From contig NC_090023.1 in NCBI RefSeq assembly GCF_037176765.1, positions 108,320,366 to 108,384,365 of the forward strand: a stretch of DNA of 64,000 nt, written 5' to 3'. The translations under genes and the position numbers were made by a program. Below the pieces are notes generated by a model. It was not told the DNA's origin. It ran no database searches and saw nothing but the letters and a program-made list of their open reading frames with translations. Shown one piece after another: positions 20,676 to 31,166 of the stretch (position 1 is its first letter; each line of letters starts with the position of its first letter). Source of the DNA: Anolis sagrei (taxonomy: Eukaryota > Chordata > Lepidosauria > Squamata > Anolidae).

Positions 20676-21017
20676 TATTGTACACTGTAAAATTGTGTAA
20701 AACAATTCAAGAGTTTTGCTAAGGTGGGAATAACTTATTATCAAGAAGTTATCTGTTCACTGCAGGTTATTGGGGATTATTAATTGTATACTTTTTGTAC
20801 CACATAACTGTTTTTCAAACTGAGCTGCAGTTCGAGGTGGATTCCACGTCTCCTGTGGAAATGAGGGTCCATAAAAAATCCGGCCAACCTAACACTTTCT
20901 TGCTGTGTTATATAGTTTTCTTATTTATTATTCCTTTTCCCTATGCAAATATTTTAGAATGTACACCCCTCTGGCAGGACACATTGTTTTTTATTGTTTT
21001 GTTGTAAAGTGCCATAG
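20676..21017. other. Unassigned DNA
   Basis: The frames at 20795-21007 are without motif. The stretch ends at the TAA run that precedes an R4 fragment. Confidence 0.3.
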
Positions 21018-21018
21018 G

Positions 21019-21071
<53 letters not shown>
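21019..21071 (+). repeat. (TAA)n microsatellite upstream of R4
   Basis: About 17 uninterrupted TAA/ATA units directly precede the R4 fragment. Confidence 0.95.
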
Positions 21072-21547
21072 CACAAGCCAGAAAAAGTTACAGAGAATGA
21101 ACACGTCAAGATATTTTGGGACTTCCGGATTCAGACAGACAGAGTTTTGGAGCATAATACTTCTGACCTCACGATTGTGTTAAAAAACAAAGTATGGATT
21201 GTCGATGTTGCAATCCCAGGCGACAGCATGATTAACGAGAAACAACTGGAAAAGCTAACACGATATGAGGATTTAAAGATCAAACAGCAAAGACTCTGGC
21301 ACAACCCAGTCAATGTGGTCCCAGTGGTGAGTGGCACACTGGGTGCAGTGCCTAAAGACCTTGGCCTGCACTTAAACACAATTGACGCTGACAAGATTAT
21401 CATCTGCCAGCTGCAAAAGGCCACCTTACTGGGATCTGCTCACATTACCCACCGATACATCACACAGTCCTAGACACTAAGTGTCTGATGTGTGATCCAA
21501 TACAAAAGCCAGCAGAGTGTCTGCTGTGGACTCATCTTGCTGTGTTT
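21072..21547 (+). mobile_element. R4/Dong-type LINE, 5'-truncated 3' end
   Basis: The plus strand encodes the C-terminal region of an R4-like LINE: VWIVDVAIPGDSMINEKQLE, LTRYEDLKIKQQRLWHNPVN, PVVSGTLGAVPKDLGLHLNT, then ICQLQKATLLGSAHITHRY and a stop at 21471-21473. The 3' UTR ends 'catcttgctgtgtttctaat'. It lies between a (TAA)n run at 21019-21071 and another at 21548-21593. The last 108 codons are open, so the copy is not very old. The restriction-like endonuclease and catalytic reverse-transcriptase regions are missing because of 5' truncation. I assign it to R4 from memory of this C-terminal pattern and from the TAA setting. Confidence 0.8.
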
Positions 21548-21555
21548 CTAATAAC

Positions 21556-21593
<38 letters not shown>
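21548..21593 (+). repeat. (TAA)n microsatellite between two R4 fragments
   Basis: About 14 aat units directly follow the R4 3' end at 21547. Confidence 0.95.
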
Positions 21594-21596
<3 letters not shown>

Positions 21597-21629
21597 AAAC
21601 TAGAAGAAGAGTCCTCCTCCTCTTCCTCC

Positions 21630-21889
21630 TCCCCTAGCACAAGCTGGTAAAGGTGGTCCCAGTGGTGATCGGCACACTGGATGCAGTGCCTAAAGACCTT
21701 GGCCTGCACTTAAAAACTATCAGCACTGACAAAATTACCATCTGTCAGCTGCAAAAGGCCACCCTTCTAAGATCTGCACACATTATTTGCCAATACATCA
21801 CTCAGTCTTAGACACTTGGGAGGTTTCCGACGTGTGATCGAATACAAAAGCCAGCATCATGGTCTTGTTTCCTGTGTCCCCTTGTTGTG
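21630..21889 (+). mobile_element. Second R4/Dong-type LINE 3' end
   Basis: The plus strand again encodes PVVIGTLDAVPKDLGLHLKT then ICQLQKATLL, and ends 'tccccttgttgtgtatcaaa'. It starts at 'agcacaagctggtaaaggtg', almost the same place as the fragment at 5143. It is followed by another (AAT)n run at 21895-21930. Confidence 0.75.
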
Positions 21890-21892
21890 TAT

Positions 21893-21894
21893 CA

Positions 21895-21930
<36 letters not shown>
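21893..21930 (+). repeat. (AAT)n microsatellite after the second R4 fragment
   Basis: About 12 aat units, then several aac units. Confidence 0.95.
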
Positions 21931-21932
<2 letters not shown>

Positions 21933-22074
21933 CAACAACAAAAAACAATTCCATCTCCAATTAGATTATTGAGGAAGGAGCTTACTAAAGTGTATGTGGA
22001 AGAAGAAAGTACTCAAGAATGTCTTTGTAATGTCTTTTCCATGTTTTTCAGCATTTCCAATGGACAATACCCAA

Positions 22075-25000
22075 AGTTATTTATTTATTATTTATTTATT
22101 TTATTTATTTCCTGCATTTATAAACCGCCACTCTCAGCCCTAGGGCGACTCGTGGCGGTGAACAACAACATAGAAAAGACAGTTTACAATAAATCAAGAC
22201 AGTACACAACAATCTACTACTACGTAACATGAACTTATGCTAAAAATCCGCTTCGTCATATCATGGGGTCATAATCAGTTCCATAGTCGTAGTCCATTCC
22301 AGTCATCATTTCCAATGATACAGCACTCAGTTGAAGGCCAACTCGAAAAGCCATGTTTTCAGGCTCCTACGAAAGGCCATAAGGGAGGGCGCCTGTCTCA
22401 CTTCAGCAGGGAGGGTGTTCCACAGCCGGGGGGCCACCACTGAGAAGGCCCGCTCTCTCGTCCCCGCCAAACGTGCCTGCGAGGCGGGCGGGACCGAGAG
22501 AAGGGCCTCCCCAGATGATCTCAAGGTCCTCGTGGGCTCGTAGGCCGAGATGCGGTCTGCAAGGTATTTTGGGCCGGAACCGTTTAGGGCTTTGTAGGAT
22601 AACACCAGCACCTTAAATTGGGCCCGGTAGCAAATCGGCAGCCAATGGAGCTGGGACAGCAGGGGCGTTGTATGCTCCCTGCGCCCTGCTCCTGTTAGCA
22701 ACATGGCTGCCGCGCGCTGGACTAGCTGAAGCTTCCGGGCCGTCTTCAAGGGCAGCCCCACGTAGAGAGCGTTGCAGTAGTCGAGGCGGGATGTGACCAA
22801 AGCGTGTACCACCGTGGCCAAGTCAGACTTCCCAAGATACGGGCGCAGCTGGCGCACAAGCCTGAGCTGTGCAAATGCTCCCCTGGTCACCGCTGAAACC
22901 TGGGGATCCAGGCTCAGCGACGAGTCCAGGGTCACACCCAAGCTGCGAACCTGCGCCTTCAAGGGGAGTGCGACCCCGTCCAGCACAGGCTGTAACCCTA
23001 TACCCTGTTCGGCCTTGCGACTGACCAGGAGTACCTCTGTCTTGTCTGGATTTAATTTCAGTTTGTTCGCCCTCATCCAGACCATTACAGCGGCCAGGCA
23101 CCGGTTCAGGACTTCGACGGCCTCCTTAGTAGCAGGTGGGAAGGAGTGACAGAGTTGGACATCATCTGCGTACAGATGACACCGCACCCCGAAACTCCGG
23201 ATGATCTCACCCAGCGGCTTCATGTAGATGTTAAACAGCATGGGGGACAGGATGGAGCCCTGAGGAACCCCACAGGTCAAAGGCTGTGGTGTTGAACAGG
23301 AGTCCCCCAATAACACCTTCTGAGTGCGACCCTCCAGAAATGACCGGAGCCACTGCAAAGCAGTGCCCCCAAGACCCATCTCTGCAAGGCGCCCCAGAAG
23401 AATACCGTGGTCGACGGTATCGAAGGCCGCTGAGAGGTCCAGGAGCACCAACAGGGACACACTCCCCCTGTCTAGCTCCCGGCGTAGATCATCGACTAAG
23501 GCGACCAAGACCGTCTCGGTACCATGTCCCGGTCTGAAACCAGACTGTGCCGGATCCAGATAATCCGTGTCTCTCAAGAATACCTGGAGTTGTGAGGCCA
23601 CCACGCTTTCCATGACTTTGCCCAAGAAGGGAAGATTGGAAACAGGCCGAAAGTTGTCGAATTTGGTGGGGTCCAATGATGGTTTCTTCAACAGCGGCTT
23701 TATAACAGCCTGTTTTAGGCTCGCTGGAATCTTGCCTTCCCGAAGGGAGGCATTAACCACCACCGTTACCCACTCGGCCAATCCCCCTCTGGCCTCCTTC
23801 AGAAGCCAGGATGGGCAGGGGTCTAGGATGGACGTGGTGGGCCTCATTCCTCCAAGTATCTTGTCCACATCCTCGGGCTTCACAAACTGAAAAGAATCCA
23901 ACAAAATAGGACAAGCAGGTGCTTGTGTCACATCCACGGAGACTGCATTTAATGTGGCGTCCAGCCCAGAGCGGATCAAAGCGACTTTGTCTGCAAAGAA
24001 CCGAGCAAATGCTTCACAGCGCGTGGCCGAATTGTCAGGGCTCTCACCTGAGGTAGGGGGAGTTAAAAGACCTCTGACAATCCGAAACAACTCCGCCGGA
24101 CGGTTTTTTGCAGACGCAATAGTAGCCGCAAAGAAAGTTTTCTTTGCGGCTTTTATTGCCGCGGCATATGCCCTTAAAAAGGACACGAACCGTGTTCGGT
24201 TTGGCTCGCTTGGGTCCGAGCGCCACACGCTCTCTAGTACCCTCTTCCTTCGCTTCATCGCTGCCAGCTCCTCAGTGAACCAAGGAGCTGGTTTAGCTCG
24301 GTTACTTGAGAGGGGACGTTCCGGAGCGATCATGTCAATTGCCCTGGTCATCTCCCCATTCCAGAGAGCGACCAAGGCCTCGACATGGTCACCTACCGAG
24401 GTGGCGGGAAAATCCCCAAGAGCCGTCAGGAATCCATCCGGATCCATAAGCCTCCTGGGGCGGACCATCTTAATGGGTCCTCCACCCTTGCGGAGGTTGG
24501 GGGGCGCAGTGAGCCTAAATCTGATCAGGAAGTGGTCGGTCCATGGCAACGGAGAGATAGACAACTCCTCCACACCGCCACCCTGCTCCCATCCCTGGCA
24601 GAAGACCAAGTCCAATGTGTGTCCAGCACAGTGGGTGGGGCCAGTTATTCGTTGGGACAGCCCCATGGTTGCCATGGCAGACATGAAGTCCTGAGCCGCT
24701 CCTGTGAGGGTTGCCTCGGCATGGATGTTGAAGTCCCCCAGCACAAGAAGCCGTTGGGACTCCACCGCCAGGCTCGAGACCACCCCCGCTAGCTCAGGTA
24801 GGGAGACTGTAGTGCAGCGAGGTGGACGGTACACTAACAGAATCCCTATTCTGTCCCGGTCACCCACCCTCAGGTGGACGCATTCAAAATTTGTGGTCTG
24901 CGGGATGGGGCTCCTGGTCAGATGGATGGAATCTCTATAGACCACTGCGACCCCGCCTCCCCGTCCTCCGGCTCTTGGTTGGTGTTGCACGGAGAAACCT

Positions 25001-26650
25001 GGAGGACAAAGCTGGGAGAGGTTTACGCCCCCAGCTTCATCCAACCAGGTCTCCGTGATGCACGCCAGATCTGCCCGCTCCTCCAGGATTAAATCCTGGA
25101 TCCAGGTCGTTTTTCCGTTGACAGATCTGGCGTTCAACAACACCACCTTCAAACCGGAGGGTCCGCTCACCTGGTTACACCAATTTACCTTAGGAGACCG
25201 ATTGGGGGTTGTTAATATGGATAAGCAGTCCGAATTAGGCCGAATTTGAGGTCTCCTTTTTCCGCATCTCCTCCTTCCCACCACGACCTCTATGGGGGCC
25301 CCTCGGCTAGTGGAACACCTCCCCCCCTCCATGCCGCAATCCAGAGCCAAGAAATTGCTTTCTGCTTTGCTCGTTGTTAGATTTTTTTATTCTTGCCAAC
25401 ATCCTCTCTCCCCCTCCCCCCTCCTCCCTACCCCATTTTCATTCACAGGCTCCCACCCACCTCCTCTTCTGCCCCTTCCGCTACACAGTAGTAACAAGAA
25501 CAGTACATAAAGGGGGGTGGGGAACCACATGGATGGCAACAATACAGGTGGTAGTAGGTGTTCCGGCTACACCAATGGGATAGTTCTTAAAGTGCACAAG
25601 TTTTCGGTGCGACCCGCCAATAATAATATTCAATCAGCAACAAACACTACGTGCCATCGGGCACATTCATAAAGTGCTAGATCTAAGTGCTCTGTTCAAT
25701 GATAATTAAAGTGCGGCACAGAGGGACAGGGAAGGGGCGTAAGTGCTGGTGCAATCTAGCAGCAAGCGGCAGGCGCCTTAAAGTGCTCTATTACATTCTT
25801 ATCACATTAGCAGCAGATGACAACAATGACAACCAGGAATGTACTATGTTGATAGTATATAATCACCCTCTTATGGGGCTGAGATGATGGCAATTTAGCT
25901 AAATGCTGATATGGTCCCAGGTGAAATCCCTAGACGGATGGTATGCCAGCAGATAGGGCTTCCGGAGATGACAACTCGGCGGTGGGGCAGCACAGATGGT
26001 CAATCACACTCTTACTCAATATATCAGAGTAGGGAAGGCCAGCTTAAAGGTCTACACAGAAGTATACATAAAAGGCCAGCACAAGGTCTACACAGAGGTC
26101 TACACAAGAAGGTCGGTACACAATATCTCATAGAGGTCCACACAAAGACGGCCAGTACACAAGATCTACACAAACTCAATCAGACCCTCCGCAGTCTCGT
26201 TGTTTCGCCCTGGTGGAAGATGGGCGGCAGTGGAGGCCGTGACTCAGCAGCGGCCTGATGGAAAAGGCGGCCGGATGATGGTAATGGCCGCGGCGATAGC
26301 GGCGATAGCGGCCTGATGTGGAAGGCAACGATGGCCCCCGATCGCGCTGATGGCAGCGGTCCGGCGGTTGTTCGGTCTCTGACCCCGAGGTGATGATGGT
26401 CTCGCCCCGAGCGGCAGCGGCGACGGCCTGGCGGCAAAGATGGCTGACCACTCAACAGCGGCCTGATGGTGAAGAGGCCGCGGCGGCGGCCTAATTGCAG
26501 TTGCGGCCTAGCCCCTGTAGAGGGCAGCCACTGCAGTTGCGGCCTAGCTCCTGTAGAGGGCGGTGGTTTCGTCTGGGAGGTGGCGGCCGCGGCCTAGTGT
26601 TGATGTCGGCCGCGGCCTGTTAGTAGTGGCCCACATGTCAGAAGCAGGCA
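22075..26650 (-). mobile_element. L2-clade LINE, probably near full length
   Basis: The minus-strand element runs from a very GC-rich 5' region (about 26650-25351) through a single long ORF (25350-22327) to a short 3' UTR. It ends with an A/T-rich tail read on the plus strand as tttatttatttattttattt (about 22076-22110). The 5' region contains an imperfect 36-bp tandem pair at about 26496-26567 (unit 'tgcagttgcggcctag...agggc') and a looser series with 'ggtctacaca' between about 26048 and 26170. The outer 5' boundary is set by the drop in GC content; I could not identify a target-site duplication. Confidence 0.85.
22327..25350 (-). CDS. L2 LINE endonuclease/reverse transcriptase, open over 1007 codons
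   Basis: A single uninterrupted frame. The N-terminal apurinic-like endonuclease shows LLNARSVNGK (about residues 71-80), ITETWL (about 98-103), GGGVAVVYR (about 131-139), VYRPP (about 173-177), LGDFNIH (about 204-210) and TDHFL (about 271-275). The reverse transcriptase follows with FRPVSNLPFLGKVMES, AQSGFRPGHGTETVLVALVD, LLDLSAAFDTVDHGILLGRL, VPQGSILSPMLFNIYM, the catalytic YADDVQL (near residue 725), LNPDKTEVLLV and SLGVTLDSSLSLD. The C-terminus has LVTSRLDYCNALYVGLPL, LHWLPICYRAQFKVL and RLWNTLPAEVR. All motifs expected of an L2-clade protein are present in order, so the element looks recently inserted and may encode an active enzyme. Which in-frame Met is used is uncertain. Confidence 0.9.
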   Translation of the reverse strand: MALDCGMEGGRCSTSRGAPIEVVVGRRRCGKRRPQIRPNSDCLSILTTPNRSPKVNWCNQVSGPSGLKVVLLNARSVNGKTTWIQDLILEERADLACITETWLDEAGGVNLSQLCPPGFSVQHQPRAGGRGGGVAVVYRDSIHLTRSPIPQTTNFECVHLRVGDRDRIGILLVYRPPRCTTVSLPELAGVVSSLAVESQRLLVLGDFNIHAEATLTGAAQDFMSAMATMGLSQRITGPTHCAGHTLDLVFCQGWEQGGGVEELSISPLPWTDHFLIRFRLTAPPNLRKGGGPIKMVRPRRLMDPDGFLTALGDFPATSVGDHVEALVALWNGEMTRAIDMIAPERPLSSNRAKPAPWFTEELAAMKRRKRVLESVWRSDPSEPNRTRFVSFLRAYAAAIKAAKKTFFAATIASAKNRPAELFRIVRGLLTPPTSGESPDNSATRCEAFARFFADKVALIRSGLDATLNAVSVDVTQAPACPILLDSFQFVKPEDVDKILGGMRPTTSILDPCPSWLLKEARGGLAEWVTVVVNASLREGKIPASLKQAVIKPLLKKPSLDPTKFDNFRPVSNLPFLGKVMESVVASQLQVFLRDTDYLDPAQSGFRPGHGTETVLVALVDDLRRELDRGSVSLLVLLDLSAAFDTVDHGILLGRLAEMGLGGTALQWLRSFLEGRTQKVLLGDSCSTPQPLTCGVPQGSILSPMLFNIYMKPLGEIIRSFGVRCHLYADDVQLCHSFPPATKEAVEVLNRCLAAVMVWMRANKLKLNPDKTEVLLVSRKAEQGIGLQPVLDGVALPLKAQVRSLGVTLDSSLSLDPQVSAVTRGAFAQLRLVRQLRPYLGKSDLATVVHALVTSRLDYCNALYVGLPLKTARKLQLVQRAAAMLLTGAGRREHTTPLLSQLHWLPICYRAQFKVLVLSYKALNGSGPKYLADRISAYEPTRTLRSSGEALLSVPPASQARLAGTRERAFSVVAPRLWNTLPAEVRQAPSLMAFRRSLKTWLFELAFN

Positions 26651-28300
26651 CATTTTCTTTCATTTCTCAGTGGCGCAATCGCAATGATAACAGTAATGCA
26701 TTCGTAACAAGCAAGCCAAAGAGCCATTTTCTGGACTGCAGTATCAGTAACAACTGTGATTAAAGGCATGAGTAAATAATTCCTTTTTTACAAGCAACAT
26801 TTAAAATCCGTGCCATCTCTCAGGTGATTCAGGGTAGTCAAGCTACATTTATTCAAAAATCAAAGATTACAATTGTATATATTTAAACGATTTTATACAA
26901 AATGCTATGCAGAAAATATAAAATCAAGATATTTACACATTATATATGTTTAAAAGATTTATATCACATCTTTCAATGTTGCTTAAAACAATATCTTTCT
27001 ACACTCTCAGACAGAAAGACATGCTAAAAAGTTCCTGCCCAGGTATTAAGTTTTGATCAATTTTTGAACTACTTTGATGCAAGACTTGGCAACATATCAT
27101 CAGGCGAGACTTGGGACTTGTATCAAGCCTTTTCCCTCATGGTCCAGACTTAGTTTTGGGAACTCTAGCTGCCAGTTTGCTGAGCTGTGTGCCTACTACT
27201 ATAATGTGCCAGGCCACATAATAGATTGGTATATTTTAGGGATACACAATCTATGGGCCTTGGCTGCATTATGTGGAAACTTCTGGATGGAGGGATGAAA
27301 GCCACATTTCTCTATGGCCCAGAAGGAATGTAGGGATGGGAGAACTGCCATCTGTGGACTTGTGCAAAATGTTTTCTTAGCAGCAATTTAAATGGAGGTC
27401 ATGGGTTTGGAGGCCAAGGCTTGCAGAAATTGATACCTCTACTCTCACTAGTTATTCCTAATGGGAATGGAATAGTAGTTTAAACTTCCCTTTGACATGT
27501 GTTCACATATGTGATCCTGTCTGCATGTTGCCCATAGGATAAAGAAAGGTTCTATACCCACTATAAGGACATGTGCTTGTCTTCCTTTAACTTCAGTACT
27601 TTCTCATGAAGTGTATTTACAGTATTATCTGTAGGGGATACATTCCTGGATTTACCTTGGAAACATGAGAATCACGATAACAGCGAACCCTACTGAAATG
27701 AACACCTTCAGTGGACGCATAACATAGAATTGCACTGGGGGACATAGAAAATGCCTTGAGAAAACTTTTTTTCCAGATGTGGAAAGTGAAATTGTGAGTA
27801 ATGGTCTCATCTGATTTCATGTATATTTTATTTTTTCCCCATATATGACTCAAAGTGGCTTATACTATGCTAAAACATACATTAAAACCTCTACTTCAGA
27901 GCATCTCAACATTAGAGTGTTTTGACCTGGCTTTCACTTTGACATAAGAGCAGTATTTTGAATTAAGAGCTAGTGCGAAAGGGAGCGCTAGTACCAGATC
28001 CAGGGCTTTCAGGCTTCAAAAGAGCATAATTTTGTGCCTCATGCCGCATGCTCTTGTCAGTTTTTGGAGATTTCAGTTTGCTTCACTCTTGTCCGCTAAC
28101 TTTGGGTTAGTTGATTTTTGTGGTTTTTATTCCTGGTATGTTTGGCTTCATGAAGAGAGAGGAAGAGAGAGCAAGGGGGGGGGAGGGTGGCAGAATGGGT
28201 ACAGTATTAAGAAAATGATGCTTATGCCTCTTCACGTTGTGCTTTGTGCTTCCTTGCCACAACTTTGTGCTTCTACCATTTTAAATTGTTCCATGTGAAT
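26651..28300. other. Unassigned AT-rich DNA
   Basis: A stretch at about 27612-27740 (ctgtaggggatacattcctg, 'acgataacagcgaacccta') looks like an eroded Tigger-type MITE. No coding exon is recognised; the frame at 28032-28298 (88 codons) has no motif and no supporting splice context. Confidence 0.3.
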
Positions 28301-29395
28301 GTGTCACAGTCACAGAATAACTTAAACTCTTAAGTCAAGGTATCACTGAATAGTCAAACCACTCTGAAATGAAAAAGGCATCCTAGTCCACTTTAGAAAT
28401 ATGAATTTTAGACAGACAAAAACACATTACAACTTTTTTGCACATTAAGGAACAGCACACACCGTGCACAATCCCAACCAGATAGAAACTGAAAACGTAT
28501 AGATAAGAGGGTCTTTGCCGGGAGGGTGCCAATTGAGTCTCCCTTCAGCTTTCCATAGTCTGAGAGCATCTACCAAGAAGGACCTCCCCTGGATCTTACC
28601 AGGCATTCCTCTGATGGAAGTGGAATCGAATGGAAGACCTTCCCTGAAGAACTTGCAACTTCAGTAGGTTCATGTCGGGAGATAATGGTGTTTCAGATAG
28701 GCTGGAATTGCTCCAGTCACCTTCACCTGGAAATGTGACTGTCCTTTTTGTTATTAGCTAGCTCAAGGACAAGAATGCAAAATGAAAAGTAAACAGCATG
28801 TTCAAATACTTTACAAAGTACAACAAAGAAATAATTGGGTGCCAAATGCCTCCAAAGAGACACAGCAAAGTTCTTTATGTGTGCACAGACCAATGTTTTC
28901 CACGTAAAAGCAGAGATAAGGCTTGCGTAAGAGCAACAACAAGTTGAAATAAGGATTGGAGCCACTGGTGCTCACACTTAACTTGAAATATTTTTAGAGC
29001 AAGGTCTTTCATGGTCTAAAATATAAGGGAGCAAAGGAAACACAGTTATGTTTTATGACATGTCTCCTTCTGTCAAGATATCGAATTCTGATGACTCTAA
29101 TTTTTCATAAAATTATTGAGGACTCTTATTGATTTTATTTATGACATATTTAGTAGCTCAAAATCCCCCCCCCCCCCTCCAAAAAACTGAGCTCAAATGG
29201 CTTGCTCAAATAGCTAGCTTTGACAAGCCCCTACACTACAACACTTTAGGAAAGAGTTAAAAACTTAATTTTCCCAGCAGGCATTTGATGGTTAGATAGT
29301 AACCAGAACTGATTGCCAATCACTAAGCACTTTGTGTCTACATTCTGTGCATTCAGCTCGGTTGCTATATTGATTACATGGATCTTTTAACTGAT
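28301..29395. other. Unassigned DNA
   Basis: The stretch at 28490-28720 is locally more GC-rich (ctttgccgggagggtgccaa, 'ctaccaagaaggacctcccctgg') and could be an old LINE piece, but I cannot place it. A poly-C run lies at 29166-29178. Confidence 0.3.
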
Positions 29396-29590
29396 TCTAT
29401 TTTTAATAGAGTTTGTTTTATCCAATTTATATACCTGGTTTATGTAATGTATTGTTGTTTTCATGTTGATGTATTTTATGCTATCTATCATGTATTTTAT
29501 ATATGGCATCTCGGTGTATGCTATTTTGTAAGCCGCCCCTAGTTGCTATGGGAAATGGCGGTGGGGTATCAATAAAGTTTCTTTTTTTAA
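29396..29590 (+). mobile_element. LINE 3' UTR remnant (L2-like)
   Basis: The text 'ttgtaagccgcccctagttg' and 'gcggtggggtatcaataaag' follows the pattern of lizard L2-type 3' ends (compare 12795-12850). Only the 3' UTR survives. Confidence 0.5.
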
Positions 29591-29656
29591 CTGACATAAA
29601 AAACACAGTATGCCACAGCAAACATATATGCTGGATTTCAAATTACAAAACCACAA

Positions 29657-29658
<2 letters not shown>

Positions 29659-29701
<43 letters not shown>

Positions 29702-29702
29702 T
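29659..29702 (+). repeat. (TTA)n microsatellite
   Basis: About 14 tta units. Confidence 0.95.
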
Positions 29703-29989
29703 GTAGCCACCGTCTCATGCTTTAAATCATGGATAAAACAAAAATGTTCTATATTTTGTCATGGTTTTTATCCTACTGTCTGAATGGTTCCATATTACAT
29801 TTCTTTATTCTATTTTCATAACATACTTATATTTTACAACACAATGATTTTGAAACCTTTTTCAATTATATTTTATAAATGCTCTTCTATTACAAAAAAA
29901 ATAAAATCTGACATAATTTACATAACCTTTTTATTTAAACAGGCATTTAAAGATGGAGGTATTTAAGTAATCTAGTCAGGAGGTGTTAT

Positions 29990-30160
29990 GATTTTTAACT
30001 TTGAATATGTTTTGATGGTTTTTAACTTAAATGTTCAATTCTGTTTGTGTTTAACTCTGTTTTAATGTTTGTGTATTTGTATATTTTAAACTGGATATCA
30101 AGCTGCTTTGAGTCCCCTTTGAGGAGATAAAGTGGAGTTTAGATAATAATCATAATAATA
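29990..30160 (+). mobile_element. LINE 3' UTR remnant (L2-like)
   Basis: The text 'agctgctttgagtccccttt', 'gaggagataaagtggagttt' and a short AAT-rich tail match the LINE 3' ends at 12795-12850 and 55780-55840. Confidence 0.5.
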
Positions 30161-30214
30161 ATAACGAACATCAATGTAACTAAATGTAAGCAGACCAATA
30201 TTAGACTGACTATA

Positions 30215-30525
30215 GTATAAGTATGTGGTGGCGCAGTGGGTTTAACTGCTAAGTTGCAGAACTTGCTGACCAGAAGGTCAGCAGTTTGAATCCACAGGAC
30301 AGGGACAGCTCCCATTGTTAGTCCCAGCTTCTGCCAACTTAGTTGTTCAAAAGCATGCAAATATGAGTAGATTAATAAGTAATGCTTTGATGGGAACGTA
30401 GCAGCGTTCCATGCTGTCATACCCACCACATTACCATGGAGGCATCTACGAACAACGGAGATGAGTACCACCCCCCAGAGTCAGACTCAACTAGACTTAA
30501 TGTCAAGGGGAAACGTTTACTTTAG
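30215..30525 (+). repeat. Sauria/ACA-type SINE, near full length
   Basis: The tRNA-like head 'tggtggcgcagtgggtttaac', B-box region 'ggtcagcagtttgaatccac', body 'cagcttctgccaacttagtt' and 'agactcaactagacttaatg', and end 'aaacgtttactt' are all present. This copy keeps the complete tRNA-like head that the copy at 1079 has partly lost, but is more diverged in the body. Confidence 0.8.
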
Positions 30526-30762
30526 TATAAGTACAGGTATATATCAGTTAACGAAGAAGTTAATTTTACAAATCTTTTTACACCTGTCCAGAAATCTCTT
30601 TTTTCCTAAACATTTAACTAACTAGAACATTTTCAACAAGCCTGGGCACTGCGATGATGGTAGTGGAGGGCTGAAGAAACCCAAAATTTCAGTATCAAAT
30701 TACTGCAGCATTGCTGCAATAAACAACACTATAAAAGATTGCACTGGAATTATATTCTAGGT

Positions 30763-31158
30763 CAGAAGTTCTTAATCTTTTTTGTTTCATTGACCTCTTT
30801 ACCAGTCAGGTGAAAACCACAGACACTCAACTTCAGCACATCTTTAAATTAAGTTTTAGGGTTATTCAAAATTGCATTTTATCTTTCCAATAATTTGGAT
30901 ACCTTGTAACTGAACATAGTGCAATGTCTGTTAAAATGCTCGTTATAGCAAACATTTAGAAATTTGAGTTTTTCCACAGCATCATAAAACCATCTCTGCA
31001 GGCGATTTTTCATTGCTCCCAAAATACGCTACATTAAAACAGAAATCATACAAAATCCACACTATACTGTGTAGATTTTTTTCAATTCAAGCTCATGGAC
31101 CCCTTGACATCTTTCCATGGACCGCCAAGGGGTCTATGGACCCGTGGTTAAGAACTCA
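30763..31158. repeat. hAT-type non-autonomous element with 8-bp duplication
   Basis: It is flanked by ttctaggt on both sides (30755-30762 and 31159-31166). The termini are inverted (cagaagttcttaatct at left, ggttaagaactca at right). The 396-bp length with no coding sequence indicates a non-autonomous hAT-superfamily element. It lies about 0.9 kb upstream of the ATP4B start. Confidence 0.75.
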
Positions 31159-31166
31159 TTCTAGGT

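Noticed and set aside
21019-21930. CRISPR-like or satellite array
   Set aside because: The repeated units are R4 LINE ends and TAA microsatellites of unequal length, not regularly spaced repeats.
23954-24694. 246-codon plus-strand frame inside the L2 element
   Set aside because: Antisense shadow of the L2 reverse transcriptase ORF, with no motif of its own.
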